Below are positions 1 through 8,211 of a DNA stretch of 64,000 bases, in pieces. The notes under the pieces were generated by a model that did not search any database, was not told the DNA's origin, and worked only from the letters and a program-made list of their open reading frames with translations. The stretch spans positions 1-64,000 of the forward strand of contig QNYZ01000035.1 in NCBI GenBank assembly GCA_003973265.1. Direction: 5' to 3'. The DNA is from Deltaproteobacteria bacterium (GTDB taxonomy: Bacteria > Desulfobacterota > Desulfobacteria > Desulfobacterales > QNYZ01). Positions within the stretch are counted from its first letter, which is position 1; each line of letters starts with the position of its first letter. Made by a program: the position numbers and the translations under genes.

Positions 1-228
1 CGTTCGTGAACAGCAACGTTTGTTGAGTCTGTACTTGGATTCGGCCATGTTGTCCGTTAAAAATAAAAAAATGAAACACACCGAAAAAAAACAGCTATTC
101 CCGATTAGGACTTTTCCGGTATTTCCCTGTTGCCGGTGCCGAATCTTTTGAGCGGCGACTCCAGGCGGTGACCTTGGAAAAGATGGTGCGCTGCCCGGCA
201 CCGATAGCCGAAGACACGATTAAGATAG

Positions 229-780
229 GGTTACGTCCAGTTCATTTCCGCCCAAAACCTGCTGGAAGTCGACCTCGACAACGTAAACCAGATCCTGCAT
301 CCGCTTCCGTTGCTCCTGAACTACGGTGATATCGAAAAGAATCCAAAGACCTTCAGACACTATATGGACGGCGTTACACCGCTGATTTCGGAAAAAATGA
401 TGCAGATGGACGAGGAGCGCCTGGCCATCGGAAAGGGGTTTTCGCTGGACCTGATGTCCACTTTGGATCAGTTGAAAATGTACTACGGGCATAACGGTTC
501 AAAAACATACCATGAATATGTCAACAGCCCGGAAAGCCCCTATGCGGATATTGTCGGTCACCATGTGAGAAGCCGCTATGTGACTGAAGATGTGCCGGGC
601 CTTGAAGTCCCCGCCGTCGAGCTGGCCAGGATCGTTTCGGTGGACACACCGGTCACCGAAGTGTGCGTACAGCTCGCCTCGGTGCTTCACGATGTGGATT
701 ATTTTGCCGCCGGGATGACGCTTGAAAAGCTCGGGATAGCCGACAAAACACCTGCCGGGATCATAGCGCTGTGCGCCTGA
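229..780 (+). pseudogene. Opine dehydrogenase C-terminal remnant
   Basis: The open frame from 229 to the stop at 778-780 resembles the helical C-terminal domain of NAD(P)-dependent octopine/opine dehydrogenases. It has the family-like stretch around NVNQILHPLP followed by LLNYGDIEKNP, which in the family carries the His and Asn near the active site, then a helical region rich in conserved-looking residues (ERLAIGKGF, YYGHNG). An in-frame TAG lies at 226-228. The nucleotide-binding N-terminal domain is not recognisable upstream in any frame. The only long open stretch upstream (positions 2 to about 151) does not read as a Rossmann domain. I read it as a truncated, decayed gene; an uncharacterised shorter protein starting at the TTG at 310 is possible. 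Recognition is from family memory only. Confidence 0.5.
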
Positions 781-829
781 CCTTAAAAGGCGTTGTACCC
801 GACGACCGCATTTAACGCTTCCTGCGGCC

Positions 830-1045
830 ATGCAGATGCGAACGCACAGGAGATCCGTGTATCTTCTTGAATATCAGTATGAAAAAAACGGAAAGTTTTA
901 TGCTTTCATTGAACAAGTTGCAGGAAATCACCATGTTGAATTCAGGAATGCAGGTGTTGTTCATACCTCAGAAATATCTTTAATCGAAGCATGGGAGGCA
1001 ACTGTTTCAGCATCGGGGCGTTTTTGTCTCTTGCCAGATCAATAA
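830..1045 (+). CDS. Small hypothetical protein (71 aa), doubtful
   Basis: This is an open frame of 71 codons between the opine dehydrogenase remnant and the strong hairpin at 1041-1077. Its stop codon (1043-1045) sits at the edge of that terminator, which is the only argument that it is transcribed and real. No clear ribosome binding site precedes the ATG. The product is a mixed, soluble-looking peptide with no motif I recognise. It may be a leftover of a decayed gene in this margin. Confidence 0.25.
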   Translation: MQMRTHRRSVYLLEYQYEKNGKFYAFIEQVAGNHHVEFRNAGVVHTSEISLIEAWEATVSASGRFCLLPDQ

Positions 1046-1077
1046 AGACCCGATTCTCCGGGAATCGGGTCTTTATT
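1041..1077. terminator. Perfect 16-bp bidirectional terminator hairpin
   Basis: AATAAAGACCCGATTC (1041-1056) is followed by a 5-nt loop and its exact reverse complement at 1062-1077. Because the outer arms are A/T rich, either strand gives a GC stem followed by a short U-containing tract. It lies 11 bp beyond the stop of the small heat-shock gene on the minus strand and directly after the doubtful small frame on the plus strand. Confidence 0.85.
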
Positions 1078-1087
1078 GCAAAGCATG

Positions 1088-1492
1088 TTATCCTGCTGTT
1101 ACCTTTATTTTCCGCGGCAGGGCTTTTTCCGCCTTGGGCAGGATCAGGCGAAGCACTCCGTTGTCGAGCTTGGCCTCGATTTTATCCTGATCAATGACAT
1201 CGGAAAGGGTAAACTGACGATAATATTTCCCTATGTTAAATTCAACCAGCACATCTGACTCTTCAGCTCCCTCCCATGGTTTGACATCCCCGGAAATGGT
1301 CAGCACTCCATCAGTAAGATCGATGCTGACATCATCAGGTGATACACCAGGCATGTCGGCCAGCAGGGTGATATCTTTGTCCGTTTCAAAAATATCCACC
1401 TCGGGGGTAAACACCAGTCCGGCCGTGGTTTGTTCAGCAGAAGTCTCGACTTCCTGTTTTTCTTTGACTTGGAGTTCTTTGGATTCAACCAT
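1088..1492 (-). CDS. Small heat shock protein, Hsp20/alpha-crystallin family
   Basis: ATP-independent holdase chaperone of about 134 residues. The N-terminal 35 residues are charged and Gln/Glu rich. The alpha-crystallin domain follows, with VDIFETDKDITLLADMPGV as its first strands, GVLTISGD in the middle, and the closing NGVLRLILPKAEKA segment, which is the usual A-x-x-x-n-G-v-L signature plus an I-x-P-like tail. The ATG at 1492 is chosen because AAGGAGGG sits eight bases upstream; a longer frame runs up to 1558 but lacks such a site. It is the third of three hsp20 genes read on the minus strand and ends against the terminator at 1041-1077. Confidence 0.9.
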   Translation of the reverse strand: MVESKELQVKEKQEVETSAEQTTAGLVFTPEVDIFETDKDITLLADMPGVSPDDVSIDLTDGVLTISGDVKPWEGAEESDVLVEFNIGKYYRQFTLSDVIDQDKIEAKLDNGVLRLILPKAEKALPRKIKVTAG

Positions 1493-1718
1493 TTTTTCAT
1501 CCCTCCTTATTATATAATCAATGGTAGATAAATCGCCATGAGGCGGATCTGGATTCAAGTCCAGGTTTACCTCAAAGAATCAAAAATTATGACAAAATAT
1601 GAAATACAAGTTGTGTGTTACGTTTTATTTCTTATAACAATGATCAAGGTTTTTTTTGATATGAGGTGGGTCCGTGCAAATCCAGCTCCGTCTCATATCC
1701 GGTTCAATAAGATTTCGA

Positions 1719-2180
1719 TTATTTGATAGTAATTTGTTTGGGTTGTGTTGCTGTCGATTTGGCAATGGTAATTGTCAATATGCCGTTAACCAGCTTTGCA
1801 TCCAAATTGTCAGCATCCACATCACCCGGTAACACTACAGCCCTGGAAAATTTGCCGGCCTCACGTTCTCTGCGGTGGTATCTGGCGTTATCGCTTTCAG
1901 GCTGAATTTTACGTTCCCCGGCGATGGACAGGCTTTTACCGGTGACTTCCAGTTTTAGATCATCGGGTTTCACACCTGGAAGCTCTGCGCGAATATAATA
2001 TTTGTCTTCATCTTCCGTAATATTTAACGCAGGAAACACCTTAGGCATGGCGAGCCGCCGAACATCACGTCCAAAAAATGCATTTGTCAATTGATCCATC
2101 CTGCGGACCATATGATTCAATTCTGCCAAGGGATTTTGCCAACCTGTATAAGGTACACCGAATAAATTTCTTGTCAGCAT
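1719..2180 (-). CDS. Small heat shock protein, Hsp20 family
   Basis: A 153-residue alpha-crystallin-type chaperone. The N-terminus (MLTRNLFG, then a helix with NHMVRRMDQLTNAFFG) is the variable oligomerisation arm. The core domain starts about residue 48 (FPALNITEDEDKYYIRAEL, then PGVKPDDLKLEV) and ends with AKLVNGILTITIAKS, the A-x-x-x-N-G-I-L-T-I signature. The extreme C-terminus, QPKQITIK, holds the short I-x-I-type motif that docks neighbouring subunits. AGGAGGA precedes the ATG. It is the middle gene of the tandem trio. An AT-rich 226-bp gap separates it from the downstream copy, so the three need not form one transcript. Confidence 0.93.
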   Translation of the reverse strand: MLTRNLFGVPYTGWQNPLAELNHMVRRMDQLTNAFFGRDVRRLAMPKVFPALNITEDEDKYYIRAELPGVKPDDLKLEVTGKSLSIAGERKIQPESDNARYHRREREAGKFSRAVVLPGDVDADNLDAKLVNGILTITIAKSTATQPKQITIK

Positions 2181-2253
2181 GGTTTTTTCCTCCTCATATA
2201 ATTGTTGTTTTTATTGTACATGTGTACATGTGCGTAAAGTTTTTTTGATCCAA

Positions 2254-2820
2254 TCAAGAGGTTTTTACCTCGATCTGTTTTACATCCTGATTCGGTAAAG
2301 CTTTTCTCGGCATCGTCACGGTTAAAACTCCTTTGTTAAAGGTTGCCTTAACGCCGTCCTGATCAACGTCATCAGGCAGGGACAATACCCGTCGAAATGT
2401 TCCGTAGGTTCTTTCCATACGGTAGTAGTCTTTTTTCTTTTCCTCTTTTTCCTGTTTTTTTTCGCCGCTGATCGTCAGGGTATCGTTGACAATTTCCAGC
2501 TTAACATCCTTGTCATCTACACCGGGAATCTCAATGGTGATGGTGTATTCCTTATCACTGGCGCCCAGGTCCAGAGTCGGTTTGAGAATGCCGTCGGTCA
2601 GGCGGGGAAACAAACTCTGGTCGAAACCAATGCCGGACTGCCCGAATCCGCGAAATGCATTATCAAAAAGCCGATCGATTCCCTGGTGAAACTGTTGTAA
2701 AGGGTGGGGAAAAACACCCCCTTGTTCATTGGCGTTTTCACGCTTGACAGGCACCATCTTCCCGGCATCATCTTCTTCCTTTTTGAACCAATTCCAAGGA
2801 ACCCATTTTTTGATATTCAT
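2254..2820 (-). CDS. Small heat shock protein, Hsp20 family (long N-terminus)
   Basis: This 188-residue Hsp20 is the longest of the three tandem copies. It has an unusual N-terminal extension (KKWVPWNWFKKEEDD, aromatic and charged) before the alpha-crystallin domain at roughly residues 75-180, with PTLDLGASDKEYTITIEIPG, NDTLTISGEKK and FNKGVLTVTMPR as the landmarks. AAAGGAGGT lies just upstream of the ATG. Only about 20 bp separate the start codon from the terminal inverted repeat of an insertion-sequence remnant (2841-3081), so its promoter must lie inside or beyond that remnant. It was probably a heat- or stress-induced gene before the insertion; the current regulation is unclear. Confidence 0.93.
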   Translation of the reverse strand: MNIKKWVPWNWFKKEEDDAGKMVPVKRENANEQGGVFPHPLQQFHQGIDRLFDNAFRGFGQSGIGFDQSLFPRLTDGILKPTLDLGASDKEYTITIEIPGVDDKDVKLEIVNDTLTISGEKKQEKEEKKKDYYRMERTYGTFRRVLSLPDDVDQDGVKATFNKGVLTVTMPRKALPNQDVKQIEVKTS

Positions 2821-2840
2821 AGTTTACCTCCTTTAGTTAT

Positions 2841-3081
2841 TGCCTGAACGAAAACCACTCTTTCGCCGCTTTAATCGTTTCAGCTCCTTTTGACAGATAT
2901 TCGCCCCCAAATTTGAATATTCCAGGCTAACATCGCCAGCCCGACATACCGTTTAAATCCGTCAAACCCATGAGCAGGATATCGATCCAAAGCATGGTTC
3001 TCAAGCGCATTGAGCGCCGGTTCGACCTCCAAATAATGCAATAACTCGATGGATAGATAAGTTATTGTTTCCGTTCAGGCA
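2841..3081 (-). mobile_element. 241-bp insertion-sequence deletion derivative (MITE-like)
   Basis: The element is bounded by 15-bp terminal inverted repeats: TGCCTGAACGAAAAC at 2841-2855 and, inverted, GTTTCCGTTCAGGCA at 3067-3081 (14 of 15 match). Almost the whole interior is the C-terminal end of a transposase reading on the minus strand. The structure fits an IS that lost most of its transposase by internal deletion while keeping both ends, so it might still be mobilised in trans. I see no clear target-site duplication next to the repeats. Confidence 0.6.
2880..3074 (-). pseudogene. Transposase C-terminal fragment
   Basis: This is an open stretch of 64 codons inside the 241-bp element, beginning after a stop at 3075-3077. 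It reads ELLHYLEVEPALNALENHAL, then DRYPAHGFDGFKRYVGLAML, then AWNIQIWG. From memory this matches the C-terminal end of DDE transposases of an ISNCY/IS1182-like type (ALENHGLDRCP..GF.GF.RYVGLA..ARNI). No start codon or N-terminal or catalytic part is present, so it cannot make an active enzyme. Confidence 0.55.
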
Positions 3082-3754
3082 CTACCCATAGAATTCATTA
3101 CTCTCATAAATTTTTATTAAAAGTAATATACTTTTTTGGGTTGTCAATAGTTTTCTTCATTTTTTATGCTGTTTATAAAGAAAAGGCGTGCCTTGTCTTT
3201 ACGGCCTTTCTACGTAGTATCGGTCCGGCCCGGCAGATAATGCAATGCGGCATGTTTGTGCCGGCAAGGTCATTCTGCGCCAATGTCTGCAGCGCGCTTT
3301 TCACGCGCTGCAGACGGGAAGAAGGCGTTGCCGTGGAAAGCGGGAAGCATGATGAAGAACTCAGCCGGATGAGCGACATCGTAAATGATTTACCGCCTGA
3401 TTCCATTCTGAATACAACCGCCGTGTAATTTTCGATTATTCTTTCCGTCGGCTTGTACCCGCAGCCTCGATTTGTTCTGAGCTGAACCCTTATCGGTCGA
3501 CCTCCGGGATTAGGGTCCGCTTTACCGATTTTACATCAATAATTGATCGATCCGATGATGACGCGAATTGTCATGGCCAATGGGCTGAATCATCACGGCA
3601 CGGTGTGAACGGTCTGCAATTCGACCCTGGTTTCAAAAAGGATGGCCGCCGGGTGTTACGGCATGCAGAAAGCCTGTTTACCTGTACAAGGGTATAATGT
3701 TAAACTGTGACTGGAATATCAAGACAGGACGATTTACAAAAAATAACAAACAGG
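3082..3754. other. Non-coding or decayed stretch
   Basis: About 670 bp without a convincing gene. A 95-codon open frame at 3141-3428 (plus) has no ribosome binding site and no recognisable motif; its last third is more hydrophilic and might be a remnant. On the minus strand at about 3145 there is a TTGACA followed by AT-rich sequence that could once have driven the hsp20 genes from beyond the IS remnant. The remainder up to the GGAGG of the acyl-CoA synthetase shows nothing I can name. Confidence 0.4.
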
Positions 3755-3767
3755 ATGGAGGCTCAAA

Positions 3768-5429
3768 ATGGCAGAAGACCGCAACCCGTTAACGGAAGAG
3801 GAAAAGGCGCGATTCAGTGTTATCAATAAAGAAAACATTGAATTCCTGATGGATCGCTACAACAAGACCAACCGCTGGGTCATTGCCGATATGATTCGGC
3901 GAAGTGCTTATCATTATCCGGACAAAAAAGCGGTCATTTTCGGAGACAAAAGCCTTACTTATACCGAGTTGGAAAATGAATGCAACCGGGTTGCCAACGC
4001 CCTGTCGGATCTTGGGATTCAAAAATATGACCGTGTTGCGATCCTTGCCCACAATACGCTTCATCATGTCCTGGTATGGTTCGCCTGTTGTAAAATAGGT
4101 GCCGTTTATCTGGCAATCAATTATATGCTCAGAGGGAGGGATATTTCATACTGCATCAATCATTCTGAAAGCAAGGCGTTTGTTGTTGAAGATAGCCTGT
4201 ATGATCTGGTCAAGGACGTGCTGGAAGAAATGCCGACGGTAACCCACTTTATATGGTCAGACCAGGGGGGGGGAAAGTTGCAGCCAGACAGCCGATTCAG
4301 GGATTTTGACGCGTGGTACCAGGCATACACAGCGCAAGAACCGGATACCATCCTTCATATCGAAGATCCCTGCCAGATGACGTATACCAGCGGGACGGAA
4401 TCTTTGCCCAAAGGGGTGATCATCAGCAACCAGGCGTTAATGGCTCAGTATATGGGCTGCATTGTGGATGGCCAGTATGATGACAACGATATAAATATTA
4501 ACGCGCTTCCCATATATCACTGCGCTCAGCGCGATGTTTTCATGAACCCGATATTCTGGCTTGGGGGAACCAATGTTTTGATTGCCCCGGATATCGGCCA
4601 GATTTTGAAAAATATCATGGAATATAAAGCAACGATATTTTTTGCACCGCCCACTGTCTGGATAGGCATGCTCAGACATCACGATTTTGATAAATATGAC
4701 CTTACCAGTCTGAAAAAATGCTATTATGGGGCCTCGATTATGCCCGCTGAAATTCTCAGGGAAATGACGCAACGACTACCCGGCGTGAAAATTTACAACT
4801 ATTACGGGCAGACTGAACTGGCTCCCTACCATACCATTCTCAAGGCTAAAGATGCCTTATCAAAGCCGGGCTCGGCCGGCATGGCCGGGATCAATATGGA
4901 AACCCGGCTGGTAGATGATGATTCCCGTGTTATTGAAAAAGCAGGCGTTCCCGGAGAAATTTGCGGGAAAGGACCGCATGCCCTGACAATGTATTTCAAG
5001 GAGCCGGAGAAGACGGAAGCAGCGATGAAAAACGGCTGGTTTCATTCCGGCGATCTGGGGGTTCTGGACAAAGACCGCTACATTGAGGTCGTGGATCGAA
5101 AAAAAGATATGATTAAGACAGGGGGAGAAAATGTGGCCACCCGTGAAGTGGAAGATGTAATCTATCAGGACAGTCGCGTGCAGGAAGTTGCGGTCATCGG
5201 TGTTAATCATCCAAAATGGGTTGAGGCGGTAACGGCAGTCGTTGTCGCAAAGCCCGGAGAAACCCTCGTCGAGGAGGAGATAATCAACCACTGTAAAAAA
5301 GAACTTTCTATGTTTAAAGTTCCCAAGGCAGTCCTTATTGTGGAAGAACTTCCCAAAACGCCTACGGGAAAAATTTTAAAAAGAGATATGAGAGCGACTT
5401 ATAAAAACCTCTTTTCGGCGCACGAATAA
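3768..5429 (+). CDS. AMP-dependent acyl-CoA synthetase/ligase
   Basis: A 553-residue member of the ANL superfamily that activates a carboxylic acid to acyl-AMP and then to acyl-CoA. The AMP-binding P-loop reads YTSGTESLPKGV (about residues 205-216). NYYGQTE carries the adenine-contacting motif at about residue 345. GWFHSGDLG is the A7-type motif, followed by the hinge DRKKDMIKTGGENV. The catalytic Lys is in PKTPTGKILKRDMR near the C-terminus. GGAGG is positioned upstream of the ATG. Length and motifs fit fatty- or aryl-acyl-CoA synthetases. It converges on the indolepyruvate oxidoreductase genes, which also make acyl-CoA thioesters, but co-function is only inferred. The substrate cannot be read from the sequence. 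Confidence 0.88.
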   Translation: MAEDRNPLTEEEKARFSVINKENIEFLMDRYNKTNRWVIADMIRRSAYHYPDKKAVIFGDKSLTYTELENECNRVANALSDLGIQKYDRVAILAHNTLHHVLVWFACCKIGAVYLAINYMLRGRDISYCINHSESKAFVVEDSLYDLVKDVLEEMPTVTHFIWSDQGGGKLQPDSRFRDFDAWYQAYTAQEPDTILHIEDPCQMTYTSGTESLPKGVIISNQALMAQYMGCIVDGQYDDNDININALPIYHCAQRDVFMNPIFWLGGTNVLIAPDIGQILKNIMEYKATIFFAPPTVWIGMLRHHDFDKYDLTSLKKCYYGASIMPAEILREMTQRLPGVKIYNYYGQTELAPYHTILKAKDALSKPGSAGMAGINMETRLVDDDSRVIEKAGVPGEICGKGPHALTMYFKEPEKTEAAMKNGWFHSGDLGVLDKDRYIEVVDRKKDMIKTGGENVATREVEDVIYQDSRVQEVAVIGVNHPKWVEAVTAVVVAKPGETLVEEEIINHCKKELSMFKVPKAVLIVEELPKTPTGKILKRDMRATYKNLFSAHE

Positions 5430-5484
5430 TTTATCCATTAAAAGATCCTGATTGGGGAGCATTGAAAAAAATCGTGCGGCGCGT

Positions 5485-5530
5485 ATATGCCGGCCGGTGT
5501 ACCCGTGCCGGCGCGGGAAAGCCGGCATAT
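5485..5530. terminator. Hairpin between convergent genes, no U-tract
   Basis: ATATGCCGGC (5485-5494) pairs perfectly with GCCGGCATAT (5521-5530), with an inner CCCG/CGGG stem. It sits between the acyl-CoA synthetase (ends 5429) and iorB (ends 5651), which converge. There is no run of T on either side, so Rho-independent termination would be weak; mRNA 3'-end protection is an alternative. Confidence 0.4.
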
Positions 5531-5650
5531 TAACGGGAGGACGCCAAATATGACAGGGAAGGCAAAGGCCGTTTCACTCTCGCCGCCCTTCTTCTTCTAT
5601 ATTCACCTTTTTGGTGCTGAATCCATATGTTATCCTGGCCCGGGATGCGA

Positions 5651-6271
5651 TCAATTATCAATCATCTTTCGCCCCCGGTCAAAGGCTGCCAGGTTAATTT
5701 CCACCTTTGCAGCCGGCATGGTCCGGGTGATAACAGACTCAAAACGCCCCCGGTCCAGAGGAAGCATCCGGGTAGCGGCAAGTGCCCCCACCATGATGAC
5801 GTTCCCCAATATGGGATTGCCAAGCGTGATGGCCGCATCCGTTGCATTGATAAACCAGGCCTGCTCACACAGCTCCCGAATCCATTTTTGCAGGCTTTCC
5901 AGCAGGGGATAGTCCTGGTCTCCGCTGATCACGCCGATGGAATGAATAGGGCGGATGTTGCACAGAACGTTCACCTTCGGATTGCCATAGTCCTTTAACA
6001 CCCGCAGCGCCTCGGTGGGTTCCAGGGCAATCACCAGGTGCGCTTTACCCTTGGGGATTTGAGGCGAAAATCCCGACCGGGGAGAGATTCGCAGGTGACT
6101 CATAACCGATCCGCCTCTCTGGGATGCGCCAAAGGTTTCCCCAATGGTGATATTCAACCCCTTTTCCATGAGCATATTCCCGACGACCTTAGATGCCAGC
6201 ACGTTGCCCTGTCCTCCCACGCCGGTGATAATCAGGTTAAACGGATCGGGCAGATGTATAGTATGGTCCAT
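5651..6271 (-). CDS. iorB: Indolepyruvate:ferredoxin oxidoreductase, beta subunit
   Basis: The small (about 206 aa) gamma-domain-type subunit of a 2-oxoacid:ferredoxin oxidoreductase, which with IorA oxidatively decarboxylates aryl-pyruvates from aromatic amino acids to aryl-acetyl-CoA and reduces ferredoxin. It begins with the family hallmark NLIITGVGGQGNVLASK, then GETFGASQRGGSVMSHLR and a C-terminal region with NVIMVGALA. The start at 6271 is preferred: AAGGAG lies upstream within the end of iorA, and the ATG follows the iorA stop by two bases. An upstream in-frame ATG at 6334 would overlap iorA by 60 bp. It is translationally coupled with iorA. Confidence 0.9.
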   Translation of the reverse strand: MDHTIHLPDPFNLIITGVGGQGNVLASKVVGNMLMEKGLNITIGETFGASQRGGSVMSHLRISPRSGFSPQIPKGKAHLVIALEPTEALRVLKDYGNPKVNVLCNIRPIHSIGVISGDQDYPLLESLQKWIRELCEQAWFINATDAAITLGNPILGNVIMVGALAATRMLPLDRGRFESVITRTMPAAKVEINLAAFDRGRKMIDN

Positions 6272-6273
6272 TT

Positions 6274-8211
6274 TTATGCCTTCTCCTTTTTTACAACAGC
6301 CCCGGAAGGACAGATGGAGGCACAAACCCCGCACCCGACGCAGATCACTTCGTCAATTTCGGTCATTTTCTTTTCCTTGTTCCAGATCAATCCCGGACAT
6401 CGAAAAATCCGGGTACAGAGGCGATTGCACCCGCAGTTGCTGCCGAGACAGACGGCTTGATCCACCGACATCTTAAAATCTTTTCTGGCTTTTCGCTCCG
6501 GGCTCAGCGCGCAGCGTTTTTTTAATATCAGTACATTGACACCCCCCCGGCTTTCCAGCAGGTCAAATAGCGTTTGCCGGGTTGTTTCTAAATCGAAGGG
6601 ATCGCAAACACGGACGCCGGCGCCGATGGCCTCGCAGATCCGCGCGATATCAAGCCCGGGTACCGCATTGCCGGACGCATCAACGGACAGACCGGGATGC
6701 GGCTGGAACCCGGTCATGGCGGTGCCGCTGTTATCCAGTACCACCAGGGTAATCTCCGAGCGCTGGTGAACGGCATTAACCAGGGCGGGCAGCACGGCGT
6801 GGAAAAAAGTTGAATCCCCGCACACAGCCAGCACCGGCTGATTCATCCCAAATGGTCCCAGCTTACCGAATCCGCTGGCAATTCCCGTACCCGAACCCAT
6901 TGAATGAACAGTTTTCAACGTGCTAAAACCGGTTGGAAAGATAGCCAATGAATAGCAGCCGATATCTCCACACACAAACCCCTGCCGATTGTCCATTTGA
7001 AGGGCCATATGGATCGACCAGAATGACGCCCGGTGCGGACATCCCGGACAAAAAGTGAGGTCCCGCGCAGGCGCACCGGTATCCGCTATTGTCTCGGCCC
7101 GCTGCGTATAATCTGCTGGCACTCCCTGATAATCGACACCCGTGATTTTTAGAAGGGCATGGATAACGATATCCGGATTTAATTCCCCAACCGACGGAAT
7201 CGTACCGTCAGTTTTACCAAAAATAGTTTTCACCCCGATTTCAGGGCCCATCCCCGCCGCCAGAATCTTGACATTATCTTCCAGAAAAGACGTTACCTCT
7301 TCCACGATCAGAATCTGGTGGGTGAGGGCCAAATATTTTGCCAGCAACCGGGAGGGGAGCGGCCAGGTCGTACCCAGCTTCAGCAGCCCCACGCGATCTT
7401 CAAGACCCAGCAGGTCAATGGCCTCTTTACTGTACAGGTAACCGGCGCTCGCCGTTATGCAGAGAATCTCCGGGGCATCCGGGCCGGTGTAGGTGTTAAA
7501 CGGGGACGCGTCGAACAGCGCAACGGCCTGGCGCAGTTTCTTCTGCTGCAACCCGTGCTTGGCAGTGACGGGCATGCTGATCACCGGCCCCTCCATGGGA
7601 TCAAGGATATTCCCGTTATATCTGAAAACGGCCTGCGCATCGACCCCTGGAAGCGGCCCCAGCACAACATTGCCACTGGCATGGGACAGACGCGTAACAC
7701 TCCTCACCATGACAATATTACGGATTTTCTCGGATAACGCAAAGGCCCACTTCATCATATCCAGGGCCTCCTGAAATCCGCCCGGCTCCAGAAGAGGAAT
7801 CTCCACCAGCCGTGCAAAATGGCGGGATTCCCCTTCGTTGACGCTGGACAGGGCACCTGGATCATCACAGGCCACCAGTACCATACCGCCGCGGGTCCCG
7901 GATCCGGCAAGATGCAGGAGAAAATCCGAGGCCACGTTTACCCCGTTTTGTTTCATCACGCAAAGAGACCGAAGGCCTGCAAAAGAAGCGGCCGCCGCCA
8001 CTTCCAGGGCGACCTTTTCGTTGGTTGACCACTCGACATAAAGGCGCCCGTTCTGGGCAGCGTTGGCCAGGTTTTCGATTATTTCCGAAGAAGGTGTTCC
8101 CGGATACCCGGCCGCCACATTAACACCGGCTTCCAATGCCCCGCGCGCCATCGCTTCGTTTCCCATCAGCAAACACCGGGCGCCTTCCTGATGTGCCAGT
8201 AAATCCGTCAT
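6274..8211 (-). CDS. iorA: Indolepyruvate:ferredoxin oxidoreductase, alpha subunit
   Basis: The 645-residue thiamine-pyrophosphate subunit. The N-terminal pyrimidine-binding domain contains GNEAMARGALEAGV and GYPGTPSSEI. The TPP-binding domain has CPGCPHRASFW, GDIGCYSL and GDSTFFHAVLPAL, with NSGTAMTGFQPHPG as the metal/diphosphate loop. The C-terminus carries cysteine-rich cluster segments (CLGSNCGCNRLC and CVGCGVCASICPSG), giving a ferredoxin-like end that passes electrons out. Length is normal for IorA. It overlaps the FrhB-like gene upstream by four bases (ATGA) and is followed by iorB, so the three are one operon. Likely role: fermentation of Trp/Phe/Tyr-derived 2-oxoacids, or the reverse reductive synthesis. 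Confidence 0.93.
   Translation of the reverse strand: MTDLLAHQEGARCLLMGNEAMARGALEAGVNVAAGYPGTPSSEIIENLANAAQNGRLYVEWSTNEKVALEVAAAASFAGLRSLCVMKQNGVNVASDFLLHLAGSGTRGGMVLVACDDPGALSSVNEGESRHFARLVEIPLLEPGGFQEALDMMKWAFALSEKIRNIVMVRSVTRLSHASGNVVLGPLPGVDAQAVFRYNGNILDPMEGPVISMPVTAKHGLQQKKLRQAVALFDASPFNTYTGPDAPEILCITASAGYLYSKEAIDLLGLEDRVGLLKLGTTWPLPSRLLAKYLALTHQILIVEEVTSFLEDNVKILAAGMGPEIGVKTIFGKTDGTIPSVGELNPDIVIHALLKITGVDYQGVPADYTQRAETIADTGAPARDLTFCPGCPHRASFWSIHMALQMDNRQGFVCGDIGCYSLAIFPTGFSTLKTVHSMGSGTGIASGFGKLGPFGMNQPVLAVCGDSTFFHAVLPALVNAVHQRSEITLVVLDNSGTAMTGFQPHPGLSVDASGNAVPGLDIARICEAIGAGVRVCDPFDLETTRQTLFDLLESRGGVNVLILKKRCALSPERKARKDFKMSVDQAVCLGSNCGCNRLCTRIFRCPGLIWNKEKKMTEIDEVICVGCGVCASICPSGAVVKKEKA

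Noticed and set aside
2216-2233. Repeated GTACATGT between hsp20 genes
   Set aside because: Short A/T-rich repeat; it does not form a convincing RNA thermometer with the downstream ribosome binding site.
3141-3428. 95-codon plus-strand frame
   Set aside because: No ribosome binding site or recognisable domain; lies in a decayed stretch.
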